Positions 8,476 through 17,073 of a stretch of DNA of 64,000 nt are shown here, piece by piece. The stretch is from the NCBI GenBank assembly GCA_040754075.1, contig JBFMDH010000009.1:1-64000 (forward strand), read 5' to 3'. The first letter of the stretch is position 1. Each line of letters opens with the position of its first letter. The position numbers and the translations under genes were made by a program. The notes under the pieces were generated by a model that made no database searches, was not told where the DNA came from, and saw only the letters and a list, made by a program, of their open reading frames with translations. The DNA comes from Acidobacteriota bacterium (GTDB lineage: Bacteria; Acidobacteriota; Blastocatellia; UBA7656).

Positions 8476-9207
8476 TCAAGCGCGACGTTCGTAAATGGAA
8501 ATGTGCTTCGCGCTTGTTGACGTGAATGGGTTTTGTTGCCAGTCGCTCCAGCGATGTTTAAGTTGCAAGCCCGCAAGCCTTGCCATTAAATCCATCTCCG
8601 CAGGGTATGCGTAACGAATCTCGACCGGAAAAAGCTTTACTTGATTGTTGATTAAAACAAGGTGCTGACTTTTAATGCGCTGATTGACCGCGTCGTGTTG
8701 CGAAATTTTCAGTCCCACACGGTCACTGGTTACTGCCGTCACTTTGAGTTCCTGTTCGCGTTTGAAAAACGTAAAGTTGGGGACAAACACTTCGACAACG
8801 AACACGCCGCCGTCTGTGAGATGTTCGCTTACGTTTTGAAAACAGCGCACCTGTTCTTTCTGAGTCTGTAAAGCAAAGAGCGTGTTATAGACGATAAAGA
8901 TGAGTGAAAATTTTCCTTCGACTCCAACGTCTGCAAAGTTTCCCATCGTGACTGAAATCGCATCGCCGCCGGGCTTTTCTCTGAGCCGCGCAACCATCGC
9001 GGTCGAGGCGTCAATGCCGCAAACTTCGACGCCATGCCGGGCAAGCGGCAATGCGATTAAGCCTGTGCCGATACCGAGTTCAAGCGCGCGCCCGGTTCCG
9101 GCAAACTCCGCGAGCCGGTCAATCGCAGCCGGGTCGAAAGCCGCGAACCAGTCGTCGTAAACCGCCGCGCACACTTCATTGTAAATTGTATTAACATCAT
9201 TGGACAT
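8476..9207 (-). CDS. Class I SAM-dependent methyltransferase
   Basis: A 243-residue Rossmann methyltransferase. The SAM-binding glycine motif is ALELGIGTGLIALPLA, followed by the acidic ribose contact in VCGIDAST and the region FSLIFIVYNTLFAL. The C-terminal half carries a beta-rich insertion typical of small-molecule methyltransferases. The substrate cannot be named. Its ATG lies three bases after the stop of the small secreted protein encoded upstream, so the two are probably translationally coupled. Confidence 0.88.
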   Translation of the reverse strand: MSNDVNTIYNEVCAAVYDDWFAAFDPAAIDRLAEFAGTGRALELGIGTGLIALPLARHGVEVCGIDASTAMVARLREKPGGDAISVTMGNFADVGVEGKFSLIFIVYNTLFALQTQKEQVRCFQNVSEHLTDGGVFVVEVFVPNFTFFKREQELKVTAVTSDRVGLKISQHDAVNQRIKSQHLVLINNQVKLFPVEIRYAYPAEMDLMARLAGLQLKHRWSDWQQNPFTSTSAKHISIYERRA

Positions 9208-9210
9208 CGG

Positions 9211-9738
9211 TTATTCCTTCACGTCGCGAATCCCATTTTTCTTGATGTATTCAACGGTTTCTCTGGCAAGTGTATCGCGTTCGGCTTCGGTGAGTTTGCG
9301 AATAAAATTCCAGTGTGTCCAGGGGCGATAGCCCGCGATGTCATCGTGGTTGCGTGTGAGATAAATATCGAATGCCTGTTTGATGTTCGCTTCGGAAACC
9401 TGTTCAGGTGTGATGGTGAGTTTCAAATTCATGGTGAGGCGTTGCCAGATGTCGCAGATGAAGGTGTCGGTGAGCGTCGGGGGAATCTCACGCTTCGACA
9501 TTTTGCGATAATCATAAGTTTCGCGGTCAAGATAGAGAGATTTCGGATACGGCGGCGCTTTATATTTTTCAATGCGCGACAACACCCCGGTCGATGATTC
9601 GGGCGCAGGCTGAGCGGGAATTCTGGATTGCCCGAAGGTTGTATGAGTAGTTAATGCATAAGCGAAGAGTAGGAGGATTTTACCAATCACCTTTATGTTC
9701 ATAAGCATTTTCAGGTAATCAAATAATTTGAATATCAA
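9211..9738 (-). CDS. Small secreted protein of unknown function
   Basis: A 175-residue protein with a signal peptide. The likely start is the internal MNIKVIGK or MLMNIKVIGK, giving a hydrophobic segment ending in THTTFGQS. The mature part is charged and rich in Arg, Lys and Tyr and contains TFICDIWQRLTMNLKLTI and a C-terminal helix (EAERDTLARETVEYIKKNG). I recognise no family. It is followed immediately by the methyltransferase gene. The upstream region 9739-9905 is shared with the divergent epimerase gene. Confidence 0.75.
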   Translation of the reverse strand: MIFKLFDYLKMLMNIKVIGKILLLFAYALTTHTTFGQSRIPAQPAPESSTGVLSRIEKYKAPPYPKSLYLDRETYDYRKMSKREIPPTLTDTFICDIWQRLTMNLKLTITPEQVSEANIKQAFDIYLTRNHDDIAGYRPWTHWNFIRKLTEAERDTLARETVEYIKKNGIRDVKE

Positions 9739-9905
9739 AATTTAATGACCGCCATCATAACATATTTTGACTGCGGCTCTAACGCATCTGTGATGACAAC
9801 TGATACGCAAATCGGGTATTCTTGGAAATCGTTTTCTGACCCCCAACACTCTTTATCACAACCCAAGTCGTTTCGTGTTGAGGCGAAATTTTTATTGAGG
9901 TGAAG

Positions 9906-10868
9906 ATGAGTTATCTGGAAAAACTGCCCGGTCAGCGCATCGTCGTCACCGGTGGCGCAGGGTTTGTCGGCTCGAATATCGTTCGCAAACTTCTGGCTAA
10001 CGGCGCAACCGTTGTCGTGCTTGATGATTTTTACACCGGCAATGATATCAATCTCCCGATTGAACACCCGAATCTCGAAATCGTGCGCGGCAGCGTCGTC
10101 GATTTCGATTTGGTCAAAGATGTCGTTAAAGGCGCGCATGCCGTGATTCACGAAGCGGCGCGCAACATCATCGTTTCAACACGCAATCCGCGCGAAGATT
10201 ACGAAGTCAATATCGGCGGCACGCTCAATGTCCTGCTTGCGGTGCGTGAACATAAAGTTTCGCGCATGGTCTATTCATCATCGGCTTCGGTTTATGGCAA
10301 CCCGCGCTACCTGCCCATCAACGAAGATGACCCGACCAATATGCTCAGCCCTTATGCGGTGTCGAAATTCGGCGGCGAAAATTATTGCAAAGCCTTTTAT
10401 GAAAGCTACGGGCTATCGACGGCGATGGTGCGTTATTCAAATGTCTACGGCACGGCGCAACGCCCCGACAATCCTTATTGCGGGGTGATTGCCAAATTTT
10501 TTGAAGCGGCAATGGCAGGCAAATCGCCACGCATACACGGCGACGGTGAACAGACACGCGATTTCACTTACGTTGATGATGCGGTTGATGCAACTCTGCT
10601 GGCGACCTTTTCACCGAAAGCCGAGGGGCAGGTTTATAATGTCGGCACCGGGCGCGAAACCTCTGTCAATCAACTGGCGCGGATGATCATTCAAATCACC
10701 GGGGCGCAGGTTGAACCGGAATATATTGACCGCCGCGATATTGATAACATTCGTCGCCGCGTCGTCAACATCGAAAAGATTCGCCGTGAACTGAGATGGA
10801 CGCCGGCGTTTACCATTGAAAAAGGCTTGCGGTTGACCCATCAGTGGTTGAAAGAGAACGAACAGTGA
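9906..10868 (+). CDS. NAD-dependent epimerase/dehydratase (nucleotide-sugar SDR)
   Basis: An extended short-chain dehydrogenase close to UDP-glucose 4-epimerases. It shows the NAD motif VTGGAGFVGS near residue 15, the Asp at the end of strand 2 (VVLDDFYTG), SSSASVYG with the catalytic Ser, and the YxxxK pair in SPYAVSKFGGE. RDFTYVDDAVDA near residue 220 is the sugar-nucleotide region. I start at ATG 9906 behind GAGG rather than at the upstream GTG. It overlaps the following glycosyltransferase by GTGA, so the pair probably makes and transfers one envelope or glycolipid sugar. Confidence 0.92.
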   Translation: MSYLEKLPGQRIVVTGGAGFVGSNIVRKLLANGATVVVLDDFYTGNDINLPIEHPNLEIVRGSVVDFDLVKDVVKGAHAVIHEAARNIIVSTRNPREDYEVNIGGTLNVLLAVREHKVSRMVYSSSASVYGNPRYLPINEDDPTNMLSPYAVSKFGGENYCKAFYESYGLSTAMVRYSNVYGTAQRPDNPYCGVIAKFFEAAMAGKSPRIHGDGEQTRDFTYVDDAVDATLLATFSPKAEGQVYNVGTGRETSVNQLARMIIQITGAQVEPEYIDRRDIDNIRRRVVNIEKIRRELRWTPAFTIEKGLRLTHQWLKENEQ

Positions 10869-11635
10869 ATTCGCAAGTACAATCACACCTCGACACCTTA
10901 ACGAAAAATCAAATGCGAAAACCCCGTGTGTTATGTGTGGCACCGGCATGGAATGAAGGCGAGCGCATCAAACGGGTTGTTGAAGCCGTGCCGCAGGGCG
11001 TGGTTGAAACTACAGTTGTCGTCGACGACGGCTCAAGCGATAACACCGGCAAATTTGCCAGCGAAGCCGGGGCGATAGTTTTAGGCGATGGCAAAAATCA
11101 TGGCGTTGGCGCAGCGATTCGCACCGGCATCGATTATGCCATTACTAATGATTATGACATCGTGGTGATTGTTTCGGGCGGCGGCAAAACCCCGCCGGAA
11201 CAGATACCGCGCTTGCTTGAACCGCTACTCGCGGGCACCGCCGAACTCGCGCAAGGTTCGCGTTACACGGATGGCGGCGAGTATTTGCGAATGCCGCTGC
11301 GGCGCAAGATCGGCACGCGCGGTTATACCTTTCTATTTTCCCTGTTTTGCGGTCGGCGGGTGACGGATGCCTCAAGCGGCTTTCGCGCCATCAAGGTATC
11401 GCTGTTTGATGACCAGCGCATCAATCTGCATCAGGATTGGTTAGACCGTTATGAACTGGAACCCTACCTGTTATTCAAAGCTTTACGCTTGCGCCATAAG
11501 GTTGTCGAAGTGCCGGTGACTATTGAATACCCGAAAGAAAATGACGGCATCGCTTATACGAAGATGCGCGCTCTGGTTGACTGGTGGAAAATCTTTCGTC
11601 CGATTTTTTTCCTGGGGTTAGGTATTAAAAAATAA
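10865..11635 (+). CDS. Family 2 glycosyltransferase (DPM1/polyprenyl-phosphate type)
   Basis: A GT-A fold glycosyltransferase. The core begins RVLCVAPAWNEGERI with VVVDDGSSDNT and the acidic region IVVIVSGGGKTPPEQIPRLLEPL; note SGGGK where many relatives have DADGQ. The C terminus (FRPIFFLGLGIKK) is hydrophobic but too short for a clear membrane anchor. GTG at 10865 overlaps the epimerase stop; ATG at 10913, just before the domain, is the alternative start. It probably transfers a sugar to a polyprenyl phosphate or similar acceptor at the inner membrane. Confidence 0.87.
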   Translation: MNSQVQSHLDTLTKNQMRKPRVLCVAPAWNEGERIKRVVEAVPQGVVETTVVVDDGSSDNTGKFASEAGAIVLGDGKNHGVGAAIRTGIDYAITNDYDIVVIVSGGGKTPPEQIPRLLEPLLAGTAELAQGSRYTDGGEYLRMPLRRKIGTRGYTFLFSLFCGRRVTDASSGFRAIKVSLFDDQRINLHQDWLDRYELEPYLLFKALRLRHKVVEVPVTIEYPKENDGIAYTKMRALVDWWKIFRPIFFLGLGIKK

Positions 11636-11649
11636 AGATAACCACAGGG

Positions 11650-11820
11650 AAGAAGAGGGGGAGAAAGGGAGAAGGGGAGAAAGGGAGAAAGGGAGAGCGG
11701 AGAGGCAGAGACGTTTAACCCTTTGCTCAAAAAAACAAACCTTCTGCTCAATCAATATCAGAGAGGCAGCGAAGAATTTTATCTCCCCCTCTCCCTTTCC
11801 CCCCTTCTCCCTTTCTTCTT
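11650..11820. repeat. Inverted pair of purine/pyrimidine octamer tracts
   Basis: The gap between the glycosyltransferase and folP holds a G/A-rich tract (about 11650-11705, repeating AGAAAGGG and AGAAGGGG units of 8 bases) and, 75 bases on, a C/T-rich tract (about 11782-11820) that is its near reverse complement. The two could form a long hairpin in RNA or DNA. It follows the glycosyltransferase stop and precedes folP, so it may end the first transcript. Confidence 0.7.
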
Positions 11821-11846
11821 CACCACTGTGGTAAACCTATTCTTCG

Positions 11847-12695
11847 ATGAGAAAAAGATTCAATATCGAACTTGGTGATGGCAGCGAACTCGCGCTTGGC
11901 GAGCGCACGCTGATTGTCGGGGTGTTGAACGTCACCCCCGATTCGTTTTCCGATGGCGGAAAAAATTTTGATACGTCGCGTGCCATTGAACGCGCCTTGG
12001 AGATGCAGGAAGAGGGCGCGGATATTATCGAAATCGGCGGCGAATCGACGCGTCCGAACTCCGAAAGAATTCAGCTTGTCGAAGAGTTGCAACGCCTTTT
12101 GCCGGTGCTTGAAGGATTGCGGGGGAAACTAAGCGTGCCGGTTTCAGTTGACACTTATAAAAGCGCAGTGGCGCGTGAAGCCATCGCCAGAGGCGCAAAA
12201 ATAATTAATGATGTGAGCGCCTTGAGGTTTGATGAAGTCATCGCCTGTGTGGTCGCCGAGTCGGGCGCGGCGCTCGTCTTGATGCACATGCGCGGCGAAC
12301 CCGCAACCATGCAAAAAATCGCGCCAAGCCGAGATATTTTCGCGGAGATTAAAAACGATATGCGGGTCGCGATTCATAAAGCTCAAACGCATGGCGTCAA
12401 ACGTGAGCAGTTGATTTTTGATCCGGGCATCGGGTTTGGAAAGACGTTAGAACAGAACCTCGAAATTCTGAATGGGCTTGAAAGCTTTGCGGATTTGGAT
12501 TTGCCGTTGATGATTGGCACATCGCGCAAAAGTTTTATCGGGAAATTAACCGGAAGAGTCGAACAGGAGCGCGTATTCGGAACCGCTGCGTCGGTGGCGA
12601 TTGCGATTGCGCGTGGCGCGCATTTCGTTCGCGTTCACGATGTCAAAGAAATCGCCGATGTCGTAAAAATCAGCGATGCCATCATCAACGCTTAA
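11847..12695 (+). CDS. folP: Dihydropteroate synthase
   Basis: A TIM-barrel enzyme of folate synthesis that joins dihydropterin pyrophosphate and p-aminobenzoate in the cytosol. Diagnostic motifs are GVLNVTPDSFSDGG, the phosphate-binding region GGESTRPNSE (family form GGxSTRPG), the pterin contacts DVSALRF and LIFDPGIGFGK, and the closing VRVHDVKE. Length (282) is normal. It ends four bases inside the convergent nrnA gene. Confidence 0.96.
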   Translation: MRKRFNIELGDGSELALGERTLIVGVLNVTPDSFSDGGKNFDTSRAIERALEMQEEGADIIEIGGESTRPNSERIQLVEELQRLLPVLEGLRGKLSVPVSVDTYKSAVAREAIARGAKIINDVSALRFDEVIACVVAESGAALVLMHMRGEPATMQKIAPSRDIFAEIKNDMRVAIHKAQTHGVKREQLIFDPGIGFGKTLEQNLEILNGLESFADLDLPLMIGTSRKSFIGKLTGRVEQERVFGTAASVAIAIARGAHFVRVHDVKEIADVVKISDAIINA

Positions 12696-13663
12696 ACTGA
12701 AACCGGCACCGGTATGACGCCGACCGCTGATTGCAAGCCTTCGAGGACGCGGGTTTTCACCGCTTCAAATTCACCTTCGATGCGGCAGCCTGCGGCATTG
12801 CGATGCCCGCCGCCGCCAAAAGTTTCGGCGACTTTGGCGACATTGTTTTTGCCTTTCGAGCGCAAACTGATGCGATAGTTGCCGGGCGCGAGTTCTTTGA
12901 AGAAGGCGACCGCTTCGACTTCATCAATCGACAGGGCGTAATTGACGATGCCATCCGAATCTTCGTCGCAGGCATCGGCTTCGTACATCATTTCGTGGTC
13001 AACATAGACCCAGGCGATTTTTCCCGACTCATCGCGTTGAATCGTCGAAAGCACCAGTCCGAGTAATTTGATTTTTGCAAACGGGTAGGAATAAAAAAGC
13101 GCCTGTGAAATTTTTGCCGGTTCAGCGCCGCGCCTGACCAGTTCGGAGGCGATTTTGAGCGACCGTTCCGTGGTATTGGAAAAATGAAAACTGCCGGTGT
13201 CGGTAAGCAATGCCGTGTAGATGCATTCGGCAATCTCTTTGCTGACTTCGATGCCGAGCGCCTTCGAGAGATTATAAATCATTTCACCGACCGCGCCCGC
13301 TGTCGGGTCAATCCAGTTGATGTCGCCGAACGCTTCGGTCGTCGAATGGTGGTCAATGTTGACGATGAATTGCGCTTTTAAACCGGGAAGCCCCGGACGC
13401 AAAGCATCGCTGCATTCCATTAAAAAGACCGCATCGTAAGCGCGGGTCAAATCGGGTTGAATTAAAACTTCATCGGAGCCGGGCAGGATGGTGTACGCGG
13501 GTGGAATGCGGTCGTGCAAGACCACTTCGACATCTTTACCGAGACTGCGTAACATCCAGTAAAGCGCGAGTCCTGAACCAATGCCATCACCGTCCGGGCG
13601 AATGTGCGAGGTAATCGCAAAGCTATTTTTCTTCTCAATCAGTTCTACAACTTCACCTAGCAT
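12692..13663 (-). CDS. nrnA: Bifunctional oligoribonuclease/pAp phosphatase NrnA (DHH family)
   Basis: A DHH/DHHA1 phosphoesterase expected to degrade nanoRNAs and dephosphorylate pAp. The DHH motif is in FIVNIDHHSTTE, with the N-terminal SHIRPDGDGIGSGLAL and the C-terminal GGGGHRNAAGCRI of DHHA1. I start at ATG 13663 (MLGEVVELIEKKN); upstream residues are not family-like. It follows rbfA in the rimP-nusA-infB-rbfA cluster, a common neighbourhood for this gene. It is convergent with and overlaps folP by four bases. Confidence 0.93.
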   Translation of the reverse strand: MLGEVVELIEKKNSFAITSHIRPDGDGIGSGLALYWMLRSLGKDVEVVLHDRIPPAYTILPGSDEVLIQPDLTRAYDAVFLMECSDALRPGLPGLKAQFIVNIDHHSTTEAFGDINWIDPTAGAVGEMIYNLSKALGIEVSKEIAECIYTALLTDTGSFHFSNTTERSLKIASELVRRGAEPAKISQALFYSYPFAKIKLLGLVLSTIQRDESGKIAWVYVDHEMMYEADACDEDSDGIVNYALSIDEVEAVAFFKELAPGNYRISLRSKGKNNVAKVAETFGGGGHRNAAGCRIEGEFEAVKTRVLEGLQSAVGVIPVPVSV

Positions 13664-13766
13664 ACAGCAACTAATAAACAAAGGCTGAGTGCGAATTGCG
13701 ATGAACAATTCAGCTGGGGCGAAAAAAACAAATTTCCCTGATGATCATTCGCATTCAAAAGCGTAG

Positions 13767-14183
13767 TTAATTGGAACCCTGCATGGGCGAATCGGTTAAT
13801 TCGCTGTTTGCAGCCGTTTCCGCTAACTCACGCGCCTTCATCTTCTCCTCTTCTTCTTGAAGTATCTGTTCGATTCTTGCAGCAGTCCGTAATGTGTCAT
13901 CGTGAACGAAATGGATTTCGGGAATGCGTTTCATACGAATGGCAAAACCGAGTTGGTGACGAATAAAGCCTGCGGCATGGTTGAGCGCCGCCAGAGTTTC
14001 TTTGGCTTCTTCGTCGGTTCCTGCAACACTGACAAAAATCTTGGCGTGACTCAAATCCGGGGTCACACGCGCTTCGGTGATGGTGGCAAGCCCGATTCTG
14101 GGGTCTTCCAAATCACCATCCATAATCAAACTGATCTCTTCTCGTAGCTGTTCTGAGAGGCGTTCTTGCCTTCTACCACTCAT
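13767..14183 (-). CDS. rbfA: Ribosome-binding factor A
   Basis: A 30S maturation factor with a KH-type fold. It starts SGRRQERLSEQLREEISLI and has VTPDLSHAKIFVSV and the helix-kink region RIPEIHFVHDDT, all typical of RbfA. Length 138. The C-terminal tail beyond about residue 110 is acidic and low in complexity. It follows infB, 79 bases away, as in many bacteria. Confidence 0.95.
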   Translation of the reverse strand: MSGRRQERLSEQLREEISLIMDGDLEDPRIGLATITEARVTPDLSHAKIFVSVAGTDEEAKETLAALNHAAGFIRHQLGFAIRMKRIPEIHFVHDDTLRTAARIEQILQEEEEKMKARELAETAANSELTDSPMQGSN

Positions 14184-14262
14184 ATTGCCCTCTCATTCAT
14201 TTAACCATTCAAATTTGAATTCGCAATGCTTTTACAGGGTTTGCGAACTCATCAATCTGAAT

Positions 14263-17022
14263 TTATAACTCGGTCGCCGCGACCTCTTCCGTGGTATAGG
14301 ATTCAATCACATCACCGAGTTTAATATCCTGAAATCGCTCTAAACTGATACCGCATTCAAAGCCCTGGCGAACTTCGCTGACATCGTCTTTGACGCGCCG
14401 AAGGGATTCGATTTTGCCTTCGTGAATGACCACGTTATCGCGCAGGATTCTTGCCATCGTCCGACGAATGACGCCATCGGTTACCGAACAACCGGCAATA
14501 AAGCCAATCTTCGGCACTTTGAAGACCTGACGCACTTCCGCATGACCGAGAATAACTTCGCGTTTCGTCGGGCCCAGTAACCCAAGCATGGCATTGCGCA
14601 ATTCTTCTTCGACTTTGTAGATGATGGTGTGCAGACGAATATCGACGCCTTCGGCTTCCGCCAGTTCACGCGCCCGGGTTTGCGGGCGAACATTAAATCC
14701 GATAATCACCGAAGCGCGGTTCATATCTTTCGATGACGCGGCGGCAAGCGTGACGTCCGATTCGGTAATTGCGCCGACGCCCGACCGAATAATGCGAATC
14801 TGTACGCGGTCGGTCGACAGCTTGAGTAAATTATCGCGCACCGCTTCGACGGAACCTTGCACGTCGCCTTTGAGGATGACCTGCAATTCTTTGACATCGG
14901 AAGTCTTGTCCGAGAATAACTGTTCAAGGCTACGCGCCGAGGTTCGCGCGATTGCCGCTTGCCGGGCTTGCATCTGGCGTTGATTGGCGATGTGCTGAGC
15001 TTGCGTGGCATCCTGCACGACGAGGAAATGATCGCCGGCGTGCGGCACCCCTTGCAGACCTAACACTTCAACAGGGGTTGAGGGACCAGCTTCGCCAGCC
15101 GGACGACCCCGGTCGTCAAACATCGCCCGGACGCGACCAAACACTTCACCGACAATGAACGGGTCGCCGATGCGCAAAGAGCCTTGTTGAACGAGCACGG
15201 TGGCTACGGGACCACGCCCTTTATCGAGTTTGGCTTCAAGCACAGTGCCCGAAGCGACGCGGTCAGGATTGGCTTTGAGTTCGAGCAAATCCGACGACAG
15301 AATAATCATTTCCAGCAACGCGTCGAGGTTCTGTTTCTTCTTTGCGGAAACTTCGACCATAACCGTGTCGCCGCCCCAGCCTTCCCATTGCAAGCCGCGG
15401 TTGGAAAGTTCCTGTTTAACTCTGTCGGGATTGGCATCGGGTTTATCAATCTTGTTAATCGCGACAATGATTTTGGTTTCGGCAGCCTTGGCGTGGTCAA
15501 TGGCTTCGAGGGTTTGCGGCATCACCCCGTCATCGGCGGCAACGACGAGAACCACCACATCGGTGACTTTCGCGCCGCGCGCGCGCATCATGGTAAACGC
15601 TTCGTGACCGGGCGTATCGAGAAAAACAATCTTGCGGGTTCTTTCCGGTTCATCCGGGTCAGGAACATCAACGGCGTAAGCGCCGATGTGCTGGGTGATC
15701 CCACCGGCTTCACCTTCGGCTACGCTGGTTTGACGAATCGCATCAAGCAGAGAGGTTTTGCCGTGGTCAACGTGTCCCATAACCGTGACCACCGGGGCGC
15801 GGTCAACCAGGGTTTCTTCGCCCGATTCAATAATTTTTTCTTCTTCGGTGTCGAGCATCAACTCTTCAAAGGGAACGAAACTGACCTCGAATCCATACTC
15901 TTTGCCGAGGTTGTGCGCGACATCCTGATTTAACGTCTGATTGATATTGGCGATGATGCGGCGTTTGAATAATTCCTGCACCACATCTTTGGGTTTCAAT
16001 TCCAGTTTTTCGGCAAAATCTTTCACGGTTGCGCCTTCGACCAGTTTGACCGATTTGAATTCCGTAAATACCGGTTTGGGTTTAGCGAGTGGCGCGGTTT
16101 GGGTTTTGCGAAGATGTGACGGCAAATCTAAATGTTTGCCCTCTTCATGCCCGAACTCACCTTTCGCCGGCTTGCCTTTGCGCGAGCGTTTGCGCGGTCT
16201 GGTGTCCTGCGGCACATAAACCGATAGCGGTTTATGACCGGGTGTGGTTGGCGGCACAGGGGTTGCCGCAGTTCCATCGGCTCTTTGGGTTCTTGCCTGA
16301 ACGGCTCCTGTGCCGACCCGCGAATCGGTTCGTTTATAACCGGTTCGGATAGGCGTCACCGTCGTTCTTTGTGGCGGCGGCGCTGTTGTAGAGGTGGTCG
16401 GCGCAGTCGTTGGCGGCGGTTGCATGCGCGCGCCCGGTTGCGGACGAAGTTTACGCACCTGCATTCCCTGCGGTTTGGGTTCAGGGACAGGTTTACTGGT
16501 TACGGGTTCTACAGCTGTTGTTTCGATAGGTTCGCTCTCCTCAACCGTTTCTTGTTCAATTTCGGGTTGCCGTTCAGGTTGCTCAGTCGAAATTTCTTCT
16601 TCGGGTGGTTCAATCGTTTCGCTTTCCGAGGGTTCGGTTTGCGCCACTTGTGGGCGCGCTTTAAGCTGGCGAACGGTGGGTTTCGGCGGTTCGGGTTTTG
16701 CTGCTTCCTGAGGTTTTTCTACCGGTTGAACCTCAACTTCTTGAAGAACCGCTGGCTCTTCGGATTCTCTGGTTTCGACCGCAGCTTCTTCAGCCGATTT
16801 TGCCACTTCTTTTTTAACGACTTTGACCAAACGCGGGCCAGCGGTTGGCATGGCCTTTTTCGGAAAATATTTGGCTCGAATGCGGTCTGCTACATCCGCA
16901 GGGACAGTGTTTGAAGGCACACTGACATCCACGCCTTCACGACGGGCGTCGTCAAGCACCTTTTTGTTGTCCAGCTTTAATTCTTTAGCCAGGTCGTAAA
17001 TTCTAATCTTTTGCCCTGCCAT
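14263..17022 (-). CDS. infB: Translation initiation factor IF-2
   Basis: A 919-residue initiator-tRNA GTPase. An N-terminal IF2_N-like helix-turn (KIRIYDLAKELKLDNKKVLD) is followed by a long Pro/Glu/Thr-rich linker (about residues 70-320), then the GTPase domain with G1 GHVDHGKTSL, G3 DTPGHEAF and G4 NKIDKP, and domains II-IV to the C terminus. The long linker is at the upper end of the usual range. It lies 51 bases downstream of nusA with no ylxR gene between them. Confidence 0.97.
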   Translation of the reverse strand: MAGQKIRIYDLAKELKLDNKKVLDDARREGVDVSVPSNTVPADVADRIRAKYFPKKAMPTAGPRLVKVVKKEVAKSAEEAAVETRESEEPAVLQEVEVQPVEKPQEAAKPEPPKPTVRQLKARPQVAQTEPSESETIEPPEEEISTEQPERQPEIEQETVEESEPIETTAVEPVTSKPVPEPKPQGMQVRKLRPQPGARMQPPPTTAPTTSTTAPPPQRTTVTPIRTGYKRTDSRVGTGAVQARTQRADGTAATPVPPTTPGHKPLSVYVPQDTRPRKRSRKGKPAKGEFGHEEGKHLDLPSHLRKTQTAPLAKPKPVFTEFKSVKLVEGATVKDFAEKLELKPKDVVQELFKRRIIANINQTLNQDVAHNLGKEYGFEVSFVPFEELMLDTEEEKIIESGEETLVDRAPVVTVMGHVDHGKTSLLDAIRQTSVAEGEAGGITQHIGAYAVDVPDPDEPERTRKIVFLDTPGHEAFTMMRARGAKVTDVVVLVVAADDGVMPQTLEAIDHAKAAETKIIVAINKIDKPDANPDRVKQELSNRGLQWEGWGGDTVMVEVSAKKKQNLDALLEMIILSSDLLELKANPDRVASGTVLEAKLDKGRGPVATVLVQQGSLRIGDPFIVGEVFGRVRAMFDDRGRPAGEAGPSTPVEVLGLQGVPHAGDHFLVVQDATQAQHIANQRQMQARQAAIARTSARSLEQLFSDKTSDVKELQVILKGDVQGSVEAVRDNLLKLSTDRVQIRIIRSGVGAITESDVTLAAASSKDMNRASVIIGFNVRPQTRARELAEAEGVDIRLHTIIYKVEEELRNAMLGLLGPTKREVILGHAEVRQVFKVPKIGFIAGCSVTDGVIRRTMARILRDNVVIHEGKIESLRRVKDDVSEVRQGFECGISLERFQDIKLGDVIESYTTEEVAATEL

Positions 17023-17073
17023 ATCCTCTCAAATGGTAACTACATTTTAGTAGACCGGTTTTTTCCGTTTGCT

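Noticed and set aside
15184-15933. Long open frame on the plus strand inside infB (and another at 16234-16914)
   Set aside because: Both lie antisense to the well-supported IF-2 gene and show compositional biases (Phe/Arg/Gly-rich) expected from the reverse frame of a GC-biased gene. No motifs seen.
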